A stretch of DNA of 64,000 nt, taken from assembly GCF_003854895.1 (NCBI RefSeq), contig NZ_CP033966.1, positions 3,472,001 to 3,536,000 of the forward strand, given 5' to 3'. Numbering within the stretch: the stretch's first letter is position 1; each line of letters opens with the position of its first letter. Positions 16,933 to 26,130 of the stretch are shown here, piece after piece. The stretch is from Pigmentiphaga sp. H8. Lineage in GTDB: Bacteria > Pseudomonadota > Gammaproteobacteria > Burkholderiales > Burkholderiaceae_B. The notes beneath the pieces were generated by a model. That model was given only the letters and a program-made list of their open reading frames with translations, did no database searches and was not told where the DNA came from. The position numbers were made by a program, and so were the translations under genes.

Positions 16933-17496
16933 ATGTTTGCCACCCCCGAACGCGCCCTGGCCACCCAAAAAGCCGCCTTCGACGCCCTGCTCGCCGCGCA
17001 GAACACCGCCTTCGCCGGCTTCGAGAAGCTGGTCGACCTGCACCTCAAGGTGACCAAGGCCACGTTCGAAGAGGCCTCGCAGAAAGCTCAGGAAGCCTTC
17101 ACGCTGAAGGACGGCCAGGAAGCCCTGGCGTTCGTCTCCGCGCTGGCCCAGCCCAACGCCGAAAAGGCGCTGGCCTACAGCAAGCACGTGTATGACATCG
17201 TCGCCGGCGTGCAGAGCGAATTCACCCGTCTGGGCGAAGCCCAGGTCGCCGAACAACAGCGCCAGCTGTCGGACGTGGTCGAGCAACTGGCCAAGAACGC
17301 CCCGGCCGGCTCGGAAAGCGCCCTGGCCCTGCTGAAGTCCTCGCTGGCCACCGCCACCTCGGCCTACGAATCGGTGAACAAGGCCGCCAAGCAGGCTGCC
17401 GAGCTGGCCGAGTCCAACCTGACCGCCGCCGCCAACGCGACGTTCAAGGCCGCCGCCGAAACCGGCAAGACGACTCGCGCTCGAAAGACCGCATAG
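16933..17496 (+). CDS. phaP: Phasin family protein (PHB granule coat)
   Basis: This 187-residue, almost fully helical protein has the phasin_2 pattern: F-D-A-L-L-A-A-Q-N-T-A-F-A-G-F-E-K near the start, a long amphipathic helix, and an Ala/Lys-rich tail. Phasins coat polyhydroxybutyrate granules and limit their size. A strong AAGGAG site and a near-consensus promoter suggest high expression. It is monocistronic and ends at a terminator (17659-17696). Confidence 0.9.
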   Translation: MFATPERALATQKAAFDALLAAQNTAFAGFEKLVDLHLKVTKATFEEASQKAQEAFTLKDGQEALAFVSALAQPNAEKALAYSKHVYDIVAGVQSEFTRLGEAQVAEQQRQLSDVVEQLAKNAPAGSESALALLKSSLATATSAYESVNKAAKQAAELAESNLTAAANATFKAAAETGKTTRARKTA

Positions 17497-17500
17497 GCCC

Positions 17501-17658
17501 ACCCCCTACGCGCTTCGCGCGCCCCACATGGTGAGCCCCCAGCCGCTACGCGGCAGCCCCCCTGGGGGGGCCGGGGCCCGCCTTGGGGCGGCCCGGCGCC
17601 GGGCCCCGAGGGGGCGGCACTGGCGGACCGGCAGAGCCGGATCCACCGCATCCTGGGT
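17501..17658 (+). repeat. Intergenic repeat element, copy A
   Basis: This copy begins 5 bp after the phasin stop codon. It has a hairpin with 5-bp arms CGCGC/GCGCG around TTC (17509-17521), GC-rich filler, and a second conserved block GGACCGGC-AGA-GCCGGATCC (17625-17644) followed by ACCGCATCCTGGG. The blocks recur at 59265 and, inverted, at 59456. All copies lie between a stop codon and a terminator. Confidence 0.75.
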
Positions 17659-17696
17659 AAAAAAAGCGGAGAACGGCTCGTTCTCCGCTTTTTTTT
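17659..17696. terminator. Rho-independent terminator after phasin
   Basis: The stem GCGGAGAAC/GTTCTCCGC is flanked by seven A and eight T, a strong bidirectional terminator shared by the convergent phasin and CinA-like genes. It overlaps the last codon of the latter. Confidence 0.9.
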
Positions 17697-18507
17697 AGGT
17701 TGATGCGGCGGCGAAGACGCCGCCCAGGCGGCGGGCTTCGTCGCGTAGCATGGCCAAGGCCTCGGCGGCGGTGTCGGGGTCGCCCTTGACGCCCAGTTCG
17801 ATGTGGCGCCGCTTGCCCTCGCCCATGCTGGGCAGGCTGAACACCTTCACGCCCGGCCAGCGCCGCTCGATGGCTTCCATCACGGGGGCGATGCTGGACT
17901 CGGCCAGTTCGAACACCATGAACGAATGCTCCACGTGCGGCACGGCGTGGTGCAGCCCCGCGTAGCGGTGGTCCAGCGTCCATTCGATCATCGGCCACGC
18001 CATCACCGGGAAACCCGGCACGAAGGTATGGTCGCGGATGAAGAACCCCGGGATCTTGTTGTACGGATTGGGCACGATCTCGCTGCCCACCGGGAACTCG
18101 CCCATCTGCAGGCGCCGCAGGTTGTCCGGCGCGGTCATGTCGGCCGTGCCCGAGCCCTGCGCGGCGGTTTCCGCGCAGCGCTGGGTGATCAGCTCGCGGG
18201 CCTCGTCGTGCAGCGCCAGCGGCAGGTCCAGCGCGGCCGCGGCCGCCTGGCGCGTGTGGTCGTCGGGCGTCGCGCCTATGCCGCCGCACGAGAACACCAC
18301 GTCGCCGCTCGCGAAGCTGCGCCGCAGCGCGGCCACCAGGGCCTCGCGATCGTCGCCCAGGAACTCTGCCCACGACAGCCGCAGGCCGCGCGCCCCCAGC
18401 AGCTCCACGATCTTGGAAAAATGCTTGTCCTGGCGACGGCCCGAGAGGATCTCGTCGCCGATGATGATCAGGCCGATACGGCGATGGGAAATGGCGGTGT
18501 CGTTCAT
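17695..18507 (-). CDS. CinA-like molybdopterin-binding domain protein
   Basis: This 270-residue protein has the MoCF_biosynth fold (I-I-G-D-E-I-L-S-G-R near residue 16; C-G-G-I-G-A-T-P-D-D near 74) that also forms the N-terminal half of CinA. The C-terminal nicotinamide-nucleotide deamidase domain of full CinA is absent, so only the pyrophosphatase-like domain remains. Stand-alone proteins of this kind are common, and their role is poorly defined. Its ATG overlaps the stop of the upstream EI24 gene by 4 bp, so the two are co-translated. Confidence 0.85.
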   Translation of the reverse strand: MNDTAISHRRIGLIIIGDEILSGRRQDKHFSKIVELLGARGLRLSWAEFLGDDREALVAALRRSFASGDVVFSCGGIGATPDDHTRQAAAAALDLPLALHDEARELITQRCAETAAQGSGTADMTAPDNLRRLQMGEFPVGSEIVPNPYNKIPGFFIRDHTFVPGFPVMAWPMIEWTLDHRYAGLHHAVPHVEHSFMVFELAESSIAPVMEAIERRWPGVKVFSLPSMGEGKRRHIELGVKGDPDTAAEALAMLRDEARRLGGVFAAAST

Positions 18508-19283
18508 GGCGTGGTTTCGCTGCGCAAGCGGCGCAGCGCCTCGAGTGCGAAGTGCGAGAACAGGAGCGCGGAAAACACCGGCAACAGGAACCAGGCCGGC
18601 GGCAGCAGGTTCAGCAGCGAGCAGATCAGCCCCAGCCCCCAGAAGCCGCGATTGTGCCGCGCCATCAGGATGCGCCGCTCTTGCGGCGAGGCATGCTCGA
18701 TCATGGCGTCGAGCCGCAGCATGCGGGTGAAAGCAAAGGCCCACCACGCGATCGGCAACAGCACCGCCAACGGCGGCAGCAGCCACAGCGGCATGGTGAA
18801 CAGCCACCCCAGCACGAACAGCGTGGTCACCCACACCGCGTTCCAGACACTGGCCACCGTGGCATTGCGGCCGCGCCGCTGCAGGCCTGGATAATCGTGC
18901 TGTTCCAGGTTGCGCAGCACCAGCGGCATGATCAACACCGCCGCCACCACCAGCCCCAATATGCCCGACAACGGCAACAGGATCAGCGTCGCCACGACGG
19001 GAATCAGCCACAGCTTCAGCGACGCGATGCCGATCGCGACCAGCATGCTGTCGATCTGCCCCATCAACGGCAGCGAGAACAGCGTGCCCTGCAGCCACTC
19101 GGTCAGCGGCGTCCAGAACAGCCAGATCAGCACCACGGCGCCCACCAGCGCGACCAGGAACGGCAACAACAGCGCCAGCAGCATGGGTCCACGGAACTGG
19201 GACACCACCGCGCGCCCGAAGGCCAGCCCCACGCCTTGCAGGCCGGCGCTGACGTCACCGCGTTCGACAAGAGAAGAAGTCAT
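18504..19283 (-). CDS. EI24 domain membrane protein (CysZ-like)
   Basis: This 259-residue protein has about six hydrophobic segments in the EI24/CysZ pattern (residues 33-58, 80-125, 150-190, 215-245). CysZ of Escherichia coli imports sulfate, but many EI24 proteins are untested. It is the first gene of a two-gene unit with the CinA-like protein. There is no sulfur-metabolism gene nearby to support a sulfate role. Confidence 0.8.
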   Translation of the reverse strand: MTSSLVERGDVSAGLQGVGLAFGRAVVSQFRGPMLLALLLPFLVALVGAVVLIWLFWTPLTEWLQGTLFSLPLMGQIDSMLVAIGIASLKLWLIPVVATLILLPLSGILGLVVAAVLIMPLVLRNLEQHDYPGLQRRGRNATVASVWNAVWVTTLFVLGWLFTMPLWLLPPLAVLLPIAWWAFAFTRMLRLDAMIEHASPQERRILMARHNRGFWGLGLICSLLNLLPPAWFLLPVFSALLFSHFALEALRRLRSETTP

Positions 19284-19366
19284 CAGAGCTCCGGGAATTC
19301 AGCCACGGTTGCAAGTATGACGCATGGCACAGGCATAATGGCTGGAACTCTCTACTTCTTCGCACC

Positions 19367-19747
19367 ATGGCCGTCTATCTTCCCGACACCGGCGCCAGCG
19401 ACCTCTCGCGGCGCCTCGACGATCCGCAGACCATACTGGTGGCATGCCTGTGCGCGGCCTGGTGCGGCACCTGCCGCGAATACCTGCCCAAGTTCGAGGA
19501 ACTGTCCGGCCGCTTCAAGGATCACGTCTTCCTGTGGGTGGACGTCGAGGAACACCCCGATCTCCTCGACGACCAGGACATCGAGGACTTCCCCACCCTC
19601 CTGATCCAGAACGGCAACCAGACCCTGTTCTACGGCCCCATGCTGCCCCACATCGGCCACCTGGAACGCCTGCTCGAAAGCCTTCAGACCGACAGCCCTC
19701 CGCCCAACCTGCCGGGGGCGCCGGAACTGCGGCGCAGCCTGACCTGA
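19367..19747 (+). CDS. Thioredoxin-like protein
   Basis: This 126-residue single thioredoxin domain has an atypical active site W32-C-G-T-C36 and the cis-proline segment D-F-P-T-L-L. There is no signal peptide, so it is cytoplasmic. It is convergent with hrpA; the stops are only 5 bp apart. Partners are unknown. The GT dipeptide differs from GP of true thioredoxins, suggesting a different redox potential. Confidence 0.85.
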   Translation: MAVYLPDTGASDLSRRLDDPQTILVACLCAAWCGTCREYLPKFEELSGRFKDHVFLWVDVEEHPDLLDDQDIEDFPTLLIQNGNQTLFYGPMLPHIGHLERLLESLQTDSPPPNLPGAPELRRSLT

Positions 19748-19752
19748 GAACC

Positions 19753-22700
19753 CTACCGGCTCAATGCCTCCCAGCTCTTCTGCAACCGCTTGACCGAAAC
19801 CGGCATGGGCGTTCTCAGTTCCTGCGCGAACAACGCCACCCTCAGTTCCTCCAGCATCCACCGGAACTCGTCCAGCTTTCCATCCGGCACCCCCTTGCGC
19901 GCCGCCCGAGCCCGCTGATACGGCACCAGCAACTGATTCAGATCCGCCAGCAACCGCGCATCGCGCGCCGGATCCGCGCGCAGCTTGTCGATCCGTGCCT
20001 GCGCCGCCTTGAAATACCGGGGGAAATGCGACAACTGCGGGAACGGCGTATCGCGCACGAACCACTTTCCCATCAGCCCGCGCATCTGCTGCTCCATGTC
20101 CGCATGGGCCGCGGCATGCGGCTTGGCCTGCGGCAGCTTGCGCTGCGCCGCGGCCCATTCGGTCAGCACCGCCGCCACCAGGCGCGCGATCTCCTGCGCC
20201 AGCAGCCCCACCCTGCCCTTGCCCTCGGTACGCCGCTGCGCGAACGACGCCGCGTCCGCCGGCCAGGGATCGGCCAGGCAGGCCTGCGCCAGCGCCGCGT
20301 CCACGATCTGGTCGCGCAGTTCCTCCTGCGTGCCCAGCGGCATGTAGAGCATGCTCATCTGCGTCATGCCGGTCAGGTTCTTCTCCAGGAACTTGACCTG
20401 CTCCTTCAGTTGCAGCCGGAACAGCCGCAGCAGCCCCGCGCGGTGATGCCGCGCGGCCTCGTCCGGATCGTCGAACACGTCCAGGTCGCAGTGCGTGACC
20501 CGGTCCACCAGCGCCGGATAACCGATCACCGACAAGCCCCCGCGCTTGATCTCCATCAGCTCCGGCAAGGGCCCGAAGGTCCAGTCCGTCAGGTTCTCGT
20601 GCGCCAGCGCCTGCGCCACCTCCTTGTCGCGCGCGGCCACCTGCTGGAACGTGGCCTGCGCCTCGCGCCCCAGTTGCGCCTTCAGGTGCGACAGATTGCG
20701 GCTCATGTCCAGCATGCGGCCGTGCTCGTCCACCACGCGGAAGTTCATCGACAGATGCGCCGGTAGCGTCTCCTGCTTGAAGTCCGACGGCGCCAGCTGC
20801 ACCGTGGTCTGCTCGCGCACGTCGGCGATCAGCGCCTCGACCAGCCCGCGGTCCGGCTTCTGCGCCTGTTCGAACCAGCGATCGTAGAACCCCGCCGCAT
20901 ACTCGGGCAGCGGCACGCAGTGCCGGCGCAGCTTCTGCGGCAGCGACTTCAGCAGCAGATGGACCTTCTCCTTCAGCATGCCCGGCACCAGCCACTCGCA
21001 GCGCGCCGGATCGAGCTGGTTCAGCGCGAACAGGGGCACCGACAGCGTCACCCCGTCGCGCGGCGAGCCCGGTTCGAAGTGATAGTCGAGCGCCATGTCG
21101 ATGCCGTGCAGCGACAGTTTCTTGGGAAACACCTCGGTCGTGACGCCCGCCGCCTCGTGCCGCATCAGCTCGTCGCGCGACAGGAACAGCAGCTTGCCGC
21201 CACCGGGCTTGCGCGCTTCTTCCTGACACCACTTCTCCAGCGTCACCACGCGGTTCACGTCCGCCGGCACCTGCCGTTCATAGAACGCGAAGATCAGGTC
21301 CTCGTCGACCAGGATGTCGGGCCGGCGCGACTTGTGTTCGAGTTTCTCGATATCGGCGACCAGCTTGCGGTTGTGCGCGATGAAGGGCAGCCGGCTGTCG
21401 AGTTCTCCGGTGACCAGGGCCTCGCGGATGAACAGCTCGCGCGCCTGGCGGGCATCGATGCGCCCATAGTCGATCCGGCGGCCGGCATAGATGGTCAGCC
21501 CGTACAGCGTCGCGCGCTCGTTGGCGACCACGCGCCCTTCCTTCTTTTCCCAGCGCGGATCGGACCAGTTCTTGCGCAGCAGGTGGCCGCCCACGCGCTC
21601 CACCCACGTCGGATCGATACGCGCGATGCAGCGCGCGAACAGGCGCGAGGTCTCGACCAGTTCGGCTGCCACGACCCACCGCCCCGCCTTCTTCGCCAGC
21701 CGGGAACCCGGATGGATGAAGAACCGTATGCCGCGCGCGCCCAGATACTGGGCATCTTCGTCGGACTTGTAGCCGAGGTTGCCCAGCAGCCCGGCAAGCA
21801 GCGCCAGGTGGATCTGTTCCAGCGTGGCCTCGGTCTGGTTCAGGCGCCAGCCATGCTCGCCCACCACCGCGGCCAGTTGCGAATGCACGTCGCGCCATTC
21901 GCGCATGCGCACCGGCGACAGGAAATTCTGGCGCAGGTTCTCCACCAGCTTGCGCTGCGACTGCTTGTGTTCGACCGCTTCGTTGAACCATTTCCACAGT
22001 TTCAGGAAGGCCATGAACTCCGACCGCTCGTCGGCGAACTTGGCATGGGCCTGGTCGGCCGCCTCCTGCGCGTCCATGGGCCGGTCGCGCGGATCCTGCA
22101 CCGACAGCGCGGCCGCGATGATCAGCACCTCGCTCAGGCAGGACTGGTCGCGCGCCGCCAGGATCATGCGGCCGATGCGCGGGTCCACCGGCAGCCGTGC
22201 CAGTTCACGCCCCACGGGCGTGAGCACGTTGTCCTCGTCGATGGCGCCCAGTTCCTGCAGGAGGTGGTAGCCGTCGGCGACGGCCCGCCCCGGCGGCGCC
22301 TCGACGAAGGGGAACTGCTCGATGTCGTCCAGCTTCAGCGACTTCATCCGCAGGATGACGCTGGCCAGCGACGAGCGCAGGATCTCCGGATCGGTGAAGG
22401 GCGGGCGCGCCGCGTAGTCGGTGTCCTCGTACAGGCGGATGCACACGCCCGGCCCGATGCGGCCGCAGCGCCCGGCCCGCTGGTTGGCCGAAGCCTGGCT
22501 GACCGGCTCGATGCGCAGCTGTTCGACCTTGTTGCGCCACGAATAGCGCTTCATCCGGACCAGGCCGGTATCGACCACGAAGCGTATGCCGGGCACCGTC
22601 AGCGAGGTCTCGGCCACGTTGGTGGCCAGGACGACGCGGCGGCCGCTGCCCTTGGGGTGGAAGACCCGTTCCTGCTCGGCCTGCGACAGCCGGGCGAACA

Positions 22701-23604
22701 GCGGCAGCACCTCGGTGCCGGGCGGATGGTGCTTGCGCAGGGCCTCGGCCGCCTCGCGGATCTCGCGCTCGCCGGGCAGGAACACCAGCACGTCGCCCGC
22801 GCCGTGGCGGGCGCACTCGTCCACCGCATCGACGATGGCGTCGATCAGGTCCCGCTCCTCGTCGCGGGACAGGTTTTCCTTCTCGCGCGTCCGCTCGGGC
22901 TTCCTGGCCGGCTGCTCGTCGCCGTCGCTGGCCTGCATGCCGCGGGTGTCCACCGGCCGGTAGCGCACCTCGACCGGATAGAGCCGTCCCGAGACGTTGA
23001 TGACCGGCACCTCGGGCTGGCCGGGCAGGCTGAAATGCCGGGCGAAGCGCTCCGCGTCGATGGTTGCCGATGTAATGATCAGTTTCAAATCGGGCCGCCG
23101 GGCCAGCAGCTGGCGCAGGTAGCCCAACAGGAAATCGATGTTCAGGCTGCGTTCGTGCGCCTCGTCGATGATGAGGGTGTCGTACGCGCGCAACCACGGA
23201 TCGCGCTGCGACTCGGCCAGCAGGATGCCGTCGGTCATCAGCTTGACCGAGGCCCCCGGGGCCGTGCGGTCGTTGAAACGGACCTGGTAGCCGACCACTT
23301 CGCCCAATGGCGTGCCAAGCTCCTCGGCGATCCGGCGCGCCACCGAGGTGGCCGCCAGGCGCCGCGGCTGGGTGTGGCCGATCATGCCGGCCACGCCGCG
23401 GCCGGCGTCCAGGCAGATCTTGGGCAGCTGGGTGGTCTTGCCCGACCCGGTCTCGCCGCTGACGATGATGACCTGGTGCGCCGCCAGGGCACGCGCGATC
23501 TCGTCTCGCCGGCCGCTGACAGGCAGGTCTTCGGGGTAGGTAACGGGCGGAACCGGGTTGCGCCGTCGTGCCAAAGGCACATTCTTGGTGGATTGTGCGA
23601 CCAT
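19753..23604 (-). CDS. hrpA: ATP-dependent RNA helicase HrpA
   Basis: The product has 1283 residues, matching the length of HrpA. DEAH-box motifs are all present: Walker A G-E-T-G-S-G-K-T (50-57), D-E-A-H (147-150), S-A-T (179-181) and motif VI Q-R-A-G-R-C-G-R (375-382). After the helicase core come the HA2, OB and DUF3418 C-terminal domains. HrpA is known to act on mRNA and on stalled ribosomes. I use the ATG at 23604; an ATG at 23658 would overlap the divergent argA coding region. Confidence 0.95.
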   Translation of the reverse strand: MVAQSTKNVPLARRRNPVPPVTYPEDLPVSGRRDEIARALAAHQVIIVSGETGSGKTTQLPKICLDAGRGVAGMIGHTQPRRLAATSVARRIAEELGTPLGEVVGYQVRFNDRTAPGASVKLMTDGILLAESQRDPWLRAYDTLIIDEAHERSLNIDFLLGYLRQLLARRPDLKLIITSATIDAERFARHFSLPGQPEVPVINVSGRLYPVEVRYRPVDTRGMQASDGDEQPARKPERTREKENLSRDEERDLIDAIVDAVDECARHGAGDVLVFLPGEREIREAAEALRKHHPPGTEVLPLFARLSQAEQERVFHPKGSGRRVVLATNVAETSLTVPGIRFVVDTGLVRMKRYSWRNKVEQLRIEPVSQASANQRAGRCGRIGPGVCIRLYEDTDYAARPPFTDPEILRSSLASVILRMKSLKLDDIEQFPFVEAPPGRAVADGYHLLQELGAIDEDNVLTPVGRELARLPVDPRIGRMILAARDQSCLSEVLIIAAALSVQDPRDRPMDAQEAADQAHAKFADERSEFMAFLKLWKWFNEAVEHKQSQRKLVENLRQNFLSPVRMREWRDVHSQLAAVVGEHGWRLNQTEATLEQIHLALLAGLLGNLGYKSDEDAQYLGARGIRFFIHPGSRLAKKAGRWVVAAELVETSRLFARCIARIDPTWVERVGGHLLRKNWSDPRWEKKEGRVVANERATLYGLTIYAGRRIDYGRIDARQARELFIREALVTGELDSRLPFIAHNRKLVADIEKLEHKSRRPDILVDEDLIFAFYERQVPADVNRVVTLEKWCQEEARKPGGGKLLFLSRDELMRHEAAGVTTEVFPKKLSLHGIDMALDYHFEPGSPRDGVTLSVPLFALNQLDPARCEWLVPGMLKEKVHLLLKSLPQKLRRHCVPLPEYAAGFYDRWFEQAQKPDRGLVEALIADVREQTTVQLAPSDFKQETLPAHLSMNFRVVDEHGRMLDMSRNLSHLKAQLGREAQATFQQVAARDKEVAQALAHENLTDWTFGPLPELMEIKRGGLSVIGYPALVDRVTHCDLDVFDDPDEAARHHRAGLLRLFRLQLKEQVKFLEKNLTGMTQMSMLYMPLGTQEELRDQIVDAALAQACLADPWPADAASFAQRRTEGKGRVGLLAQEIARLVAAVLTEWAAAQRKLPQAKPHAAAHADMEQQMRGLMGKWFVRDTPFPQLSHFPRYFKAAQARIDKLRADPARDARLLADLNQLLVPYQRARAARKGVPDGKLDEFRWMLEELRVALFAQELRTPMPVSVKRLQKSWEALSR

Positions 23605-23630
23605 GAGAAGAACTTGGGTTAACCCATCAT

Positions 23631-23636
23631 TATAAT
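23631..23636 (+). promoter_or_regulatory. TATAAT box immediately before argA
   Basis: A perfect -10 hexamer ends 6 nt before the argA ATG, so transcription would be expected to begin at or next to the A of the start codon. No ribosome-binding site is present. A GGGTTAACCC palindrome (23616-23625) lies just upstream in the 38-bp hrpA/argA gap, and no clear -35 is seen. Confidence 0.5.
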
Positions 23637-23642
23637 TTTGGG

Positions 23643-24995
23643 ATGAACGCAGCCGCACAGCCTCCCGACCCCGATCCTGCCCCCTCCGACCTGCACGCCC
23701 GCTTCGTGCAGTGGTTCCGCGAGGTGGCGCCCTACGTACACGCCTTCCGCGGCAAGATCTTCGTGGTGGCTTTCGGCGGCGAACTCGTCCAGGAGGGCGC
23801 CCTGAACGTCCTGATCCAGGACCTTTCCCTGCTCAGCGCCCTGGGCATACGCCTGGTGCTGGTCCACGGCTCGCGCCCCCAGGTCAACGAGCAGCTCCGG
23901 CTCAAGGGCATCCCCTTCCAGTTCGGCCGCGGCCTGCAGATGACCGACGCCGCCGCGCTGGAATGCGCCAAGGAAGCGGCCGGCGAAATCCGCCTGGACA
24001 TCGAGGCGGCGTTCAGCCAGGGCCTGCCCAACACGCCCATGTCCCATTCGCATATCCGGGTCATTTCGGGCAACTTCATCACCGCCCGCCCCGTCGGCGT
24101 CATCGACGGCGTCGACTACCGCCATACCGGCCAGGTACGCAAGGTGGACGCCGAGGCCCTGAACATGGCCCTGGGCCAGGGGTCCATCACGCTGCTGTCG
24201 CCGCTGGGCTTCTCGCCCACCGGCGAGGCCTTCAACCTTTCCATGGAAGACGTCGGCACCGCCGTGGCGGTGGCCCTGCGCGCCGAAAAGCTGATCTTCC
24301 TGACCGACGCCCCCGTCATCCAGGACAAGGAAGGCTACGTCGACACCGAGCTGGCGCGCGAGGACGCCGACGCCCTGATCTCCCAGGGCGACCTGGACGC
24401 GGGCACGGCCGTGGTGCTCAAGCACGCCTCGCGGGCGGTCAAGCTGGGCGTGGCGCGCGCGCATCTCGTGCCCTACGACCTGGACGGCGGCGTGCTGCTG
24501 GAGGTCTTCACCCACGACGGCGTGGGCACCATGGTCGTGGAAGACACGCTGGACGACCTGCGCCCGGCCACCATCGACGACGTCGGCGCCATCCTGCACC
24601 TGATCGAGCCGCTGGAAGTGGACGGCACGCTGGTGCGCCGCGGCCGCGGCAGCATCGAGCGCGACGTCGAGAAATTCTCGGTCAGCGAGCACGACGGCGT
24701 CATCTACGGCTGTGCGGCGCTCTACACCTACCCCGACGAAAAGATGGCCGAGATGGCCGCGCTGACCGTCAACCCGCAGTGGCAGGGCACGGGCGAAGGC
24801 GACAAGCTCCTGCGCCATATCGAAAGCCGCGCCCGGGCGGCGGGCATCACGCGGCTGTTCGTGCTGACCACGCGGACCGCGCACTGGTTCATCAAGCGCG
24901 GCTTCGCCCAGGGCAGCGTGGCCGATCTGCCCAAGGACAAGCAGGCGCACTACGACCGCAGCCGCAACAGCCAGGTGTTCATCAAGCGGCTATAA
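23643..24995 (+). CDS. argA: N-acetylglutamate synthase
   Basis: The product has 450 residues with the classical two-domain ArgA plan: an amino-acid-kinase-like domain (about 35-290; V-A-F-G-G-E, V-L-V-H-G-S-R-P-Q) that binds arginine, and a GNAT acetyltransferase domain (about 305-445) with the acetyl-CoA loop Q-G-T-G-E-G (381-386). It makes N-acetylglutamate, the first step of arginine synthesis, and is normally feedback-inhibited by arginine. It is divergent from hrpA with only 38 bp between starts. Confidence 0.95.
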   Translation: MNAAAQPPDPDPAPSDLHARFVQWFREVAPYVHAFRGKIFVVAFGGELVQEGALNVLIQDLSLLSALGIRLVLVHGSRPQVNEQLRLKGIPFQFGRGLQMTDAAALECAKEAAGEIRLDIEAAFSQGLPNTPMSHSHIRVISGNFITARPVGVIDGVDYRHTGQVRKVDAEALNMALGQGSITLLSPLGFSPTGEAFNLSMEDVGTAVAVALRAEKLIFLTDAPVIQDKEGYVDTELAREDADALISQGDLDAGTAVVLKHASRAVKLGVARAHLVPYDLDGGVLLEVFTHDGVGTMVVEDTLDDLRPATIDDVGAILHLIEPLEVDGTLVRRGRGSIERDVEKFSVSEHDGVIYGCAALYTYPDEKMAEMAALTVNPQWQGTGEGDKLLRHIESRARAAGITRLFVLTTRTAHWFIKRGFAQGSVADLPKDKQAHYDRSRNSQVFIKRL

Positions 24996-25007
24996 GCCGG
25001 TTTTCAT

Positions 25008-25029
25008 AAAATGTATTTACATACATTTT
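25008..25029. promoter_or_regulatory. Perfect palindrome 1 upstream of Bug gene
   Basis: Arms AAAATGTA and TACATTTT match perfectly around TTTACA. The core ATTTACATA recurs at 25067-25075. With no regulator gene beside it, the binding protein is unknown. Confidence 0.5.
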
Positions 25030-25038
25030 CCCCAATCC

Positions 25039-25062
25039 AATATCAGAGCAAACTCTGATATT
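25039..25062. promoter_or_regulatory. Perfect palindrome 2 upstream of Bug gene
   Basis: Arms AATATCAGAG and CTCTGATATT (10 bp each, perfect) enclose CAAA. Its centre lies 32 bp from that of palindrome 1, three helical turns. There is no T tract, so an operator is more likely than a terminator. Confidence 0.5.
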
Positions 25063-25154
25063 AAATGCATTTACATATTTCTTGCTTCGCATTACCTTAG
25101 GCTGAAACGACCCCCGCGCCCGCCCACCGGCGTCCGCGAAGCCAAGGAGCAAGC

Positions 25155-26123
25155 ATGAACGTGCATCGCAGGCAATTCGGCGCGGCGGCGCTGGCCATGG
25201 CGGCAGCCTGGACCGCCGGCGCGCAGGACACCTATCCCTCGCGGGCCATCACACTGGTGGTGGCCTACGCCCCCACCGGCGACACGGACGCCATGGCGCG
25301 TCTCTACGCGGCCAGGCTGTCGGCCCGCCTCAAGCAGCCGGTGGTGGTCCTGAACCGCCCTGGCGCGGCCGGCACCCTAGGCAGCCGCTACGTCGCCCAG
25401 GCTGCGCCGGATGGCCATACCCTGCTGTTCGCGCCCAACACCGTGGCCACCGCGCCCCTGGTCATGAAGCCCGAGGCCCTGACCTACGACGTGCTGAACG
25501 ACTTCGCCCCCATCGTCCAGACGTCGATCTGCCCGCTGATCCTGGTGGCCAACCCCGCCACCGGCTTCAAGACCCTGGCCGACGTGGTGGACGCCGCGCG
25601 CGGCGGGCGGCAACTGGCCTTCGGCACGCCCGGCCCGGGATCCCCCATGCACATCGCCGGCGAATGGCTGAACCGCGCCGCCGGAATCGGCATCCAGCAC
25701 GTGCCCTACCGCGCCAACGTGGCGGCCCAGATCATAGGCGGCCATGTGCCGCTGGGCTACGTCACCCTGGGCACCGTCGCGCCGTACCTGCAGGCGGGCA
25801 AGGTCACCGCGCTTGCCGTGACCGATCCGGCCCGCTCGTCCTTCCTTCCCGACGTACCGACGATGGCCGAATCCGGCTACCCCCAGGTCATGGTGGGTGC
25901 CTGGCACGGATTCTTCGCCCCCAAGGGCACGCCCGACCACGTCGTGGCGCTGCTCAACCGCCACCTGAACGAAATCCTGCGCATGCAGGACGTGATCGAG
26001 ACGCTGAAGCACTTCGCGGCCGAACCGGTGGGCGGCCCTCCCGCCCGCCTCAAGGAACTGGTGGCGGCCGACCACCGCCGGCTGGGCGGGATCATCGGCG
26101 AACTCGGCATCCGCGCCGACTGA
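25155..26123 (+). CDS. Bug/TctC periplasmic solute receptor
   Basis: The protein has 322 residues. The signal peptide resembles a lipid-free Sec signal (A-A-W-T-A-G-A-Q-D). The opening Y-P-S-R-A-I-T-L-V-V-A-Y departs from the usual V-P-F, and the loop reads A-P-T-G-D-T-D-A-M-A-R. It is preceded by an AAGGAGC site. It lies alone between argA and frmA, under a 159-bp region holding two perfect palindromes. Confidence 0.9.
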   Translation: MNVHRRQFGAAALAMAAAWTAGAQDTYPSRAITLVVAYAPTGDTDAMARLYAARLSARLKQPVVVLNRPGAAGTLGSRYVAQAAPDGHTLLFAPNTVATAPLVMKPEALTYDVLNDFAPIVQTSICPLILVANPATGFKTLADVVDAARGGRQLAFGTPGPGSPMHIAGEWLNRAAGIGIQHVPYRANVAAQIIGGHVPLGYVTLGTVAPYLQAGKVTALAVTDPARSSFLPDVPTMAESGYPQVMVGAWHGFFAPKGTPDHVVALLNRHLNEILRMQDVIETLKHFAAEPVGGPPARLKELVAADHRRLGGIIGELGIRAD

Positions 26124-26130
26124 CCGGGGC

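Noticed and set aside
20920..23622. A 900-codon open frame opposite hrpA
   Set aside because: Long antisense frames arise from high third-position GC. hrpA on the other strand has all helicase motifs; the antisense product is rich in His, Arg and Gln with no domain.
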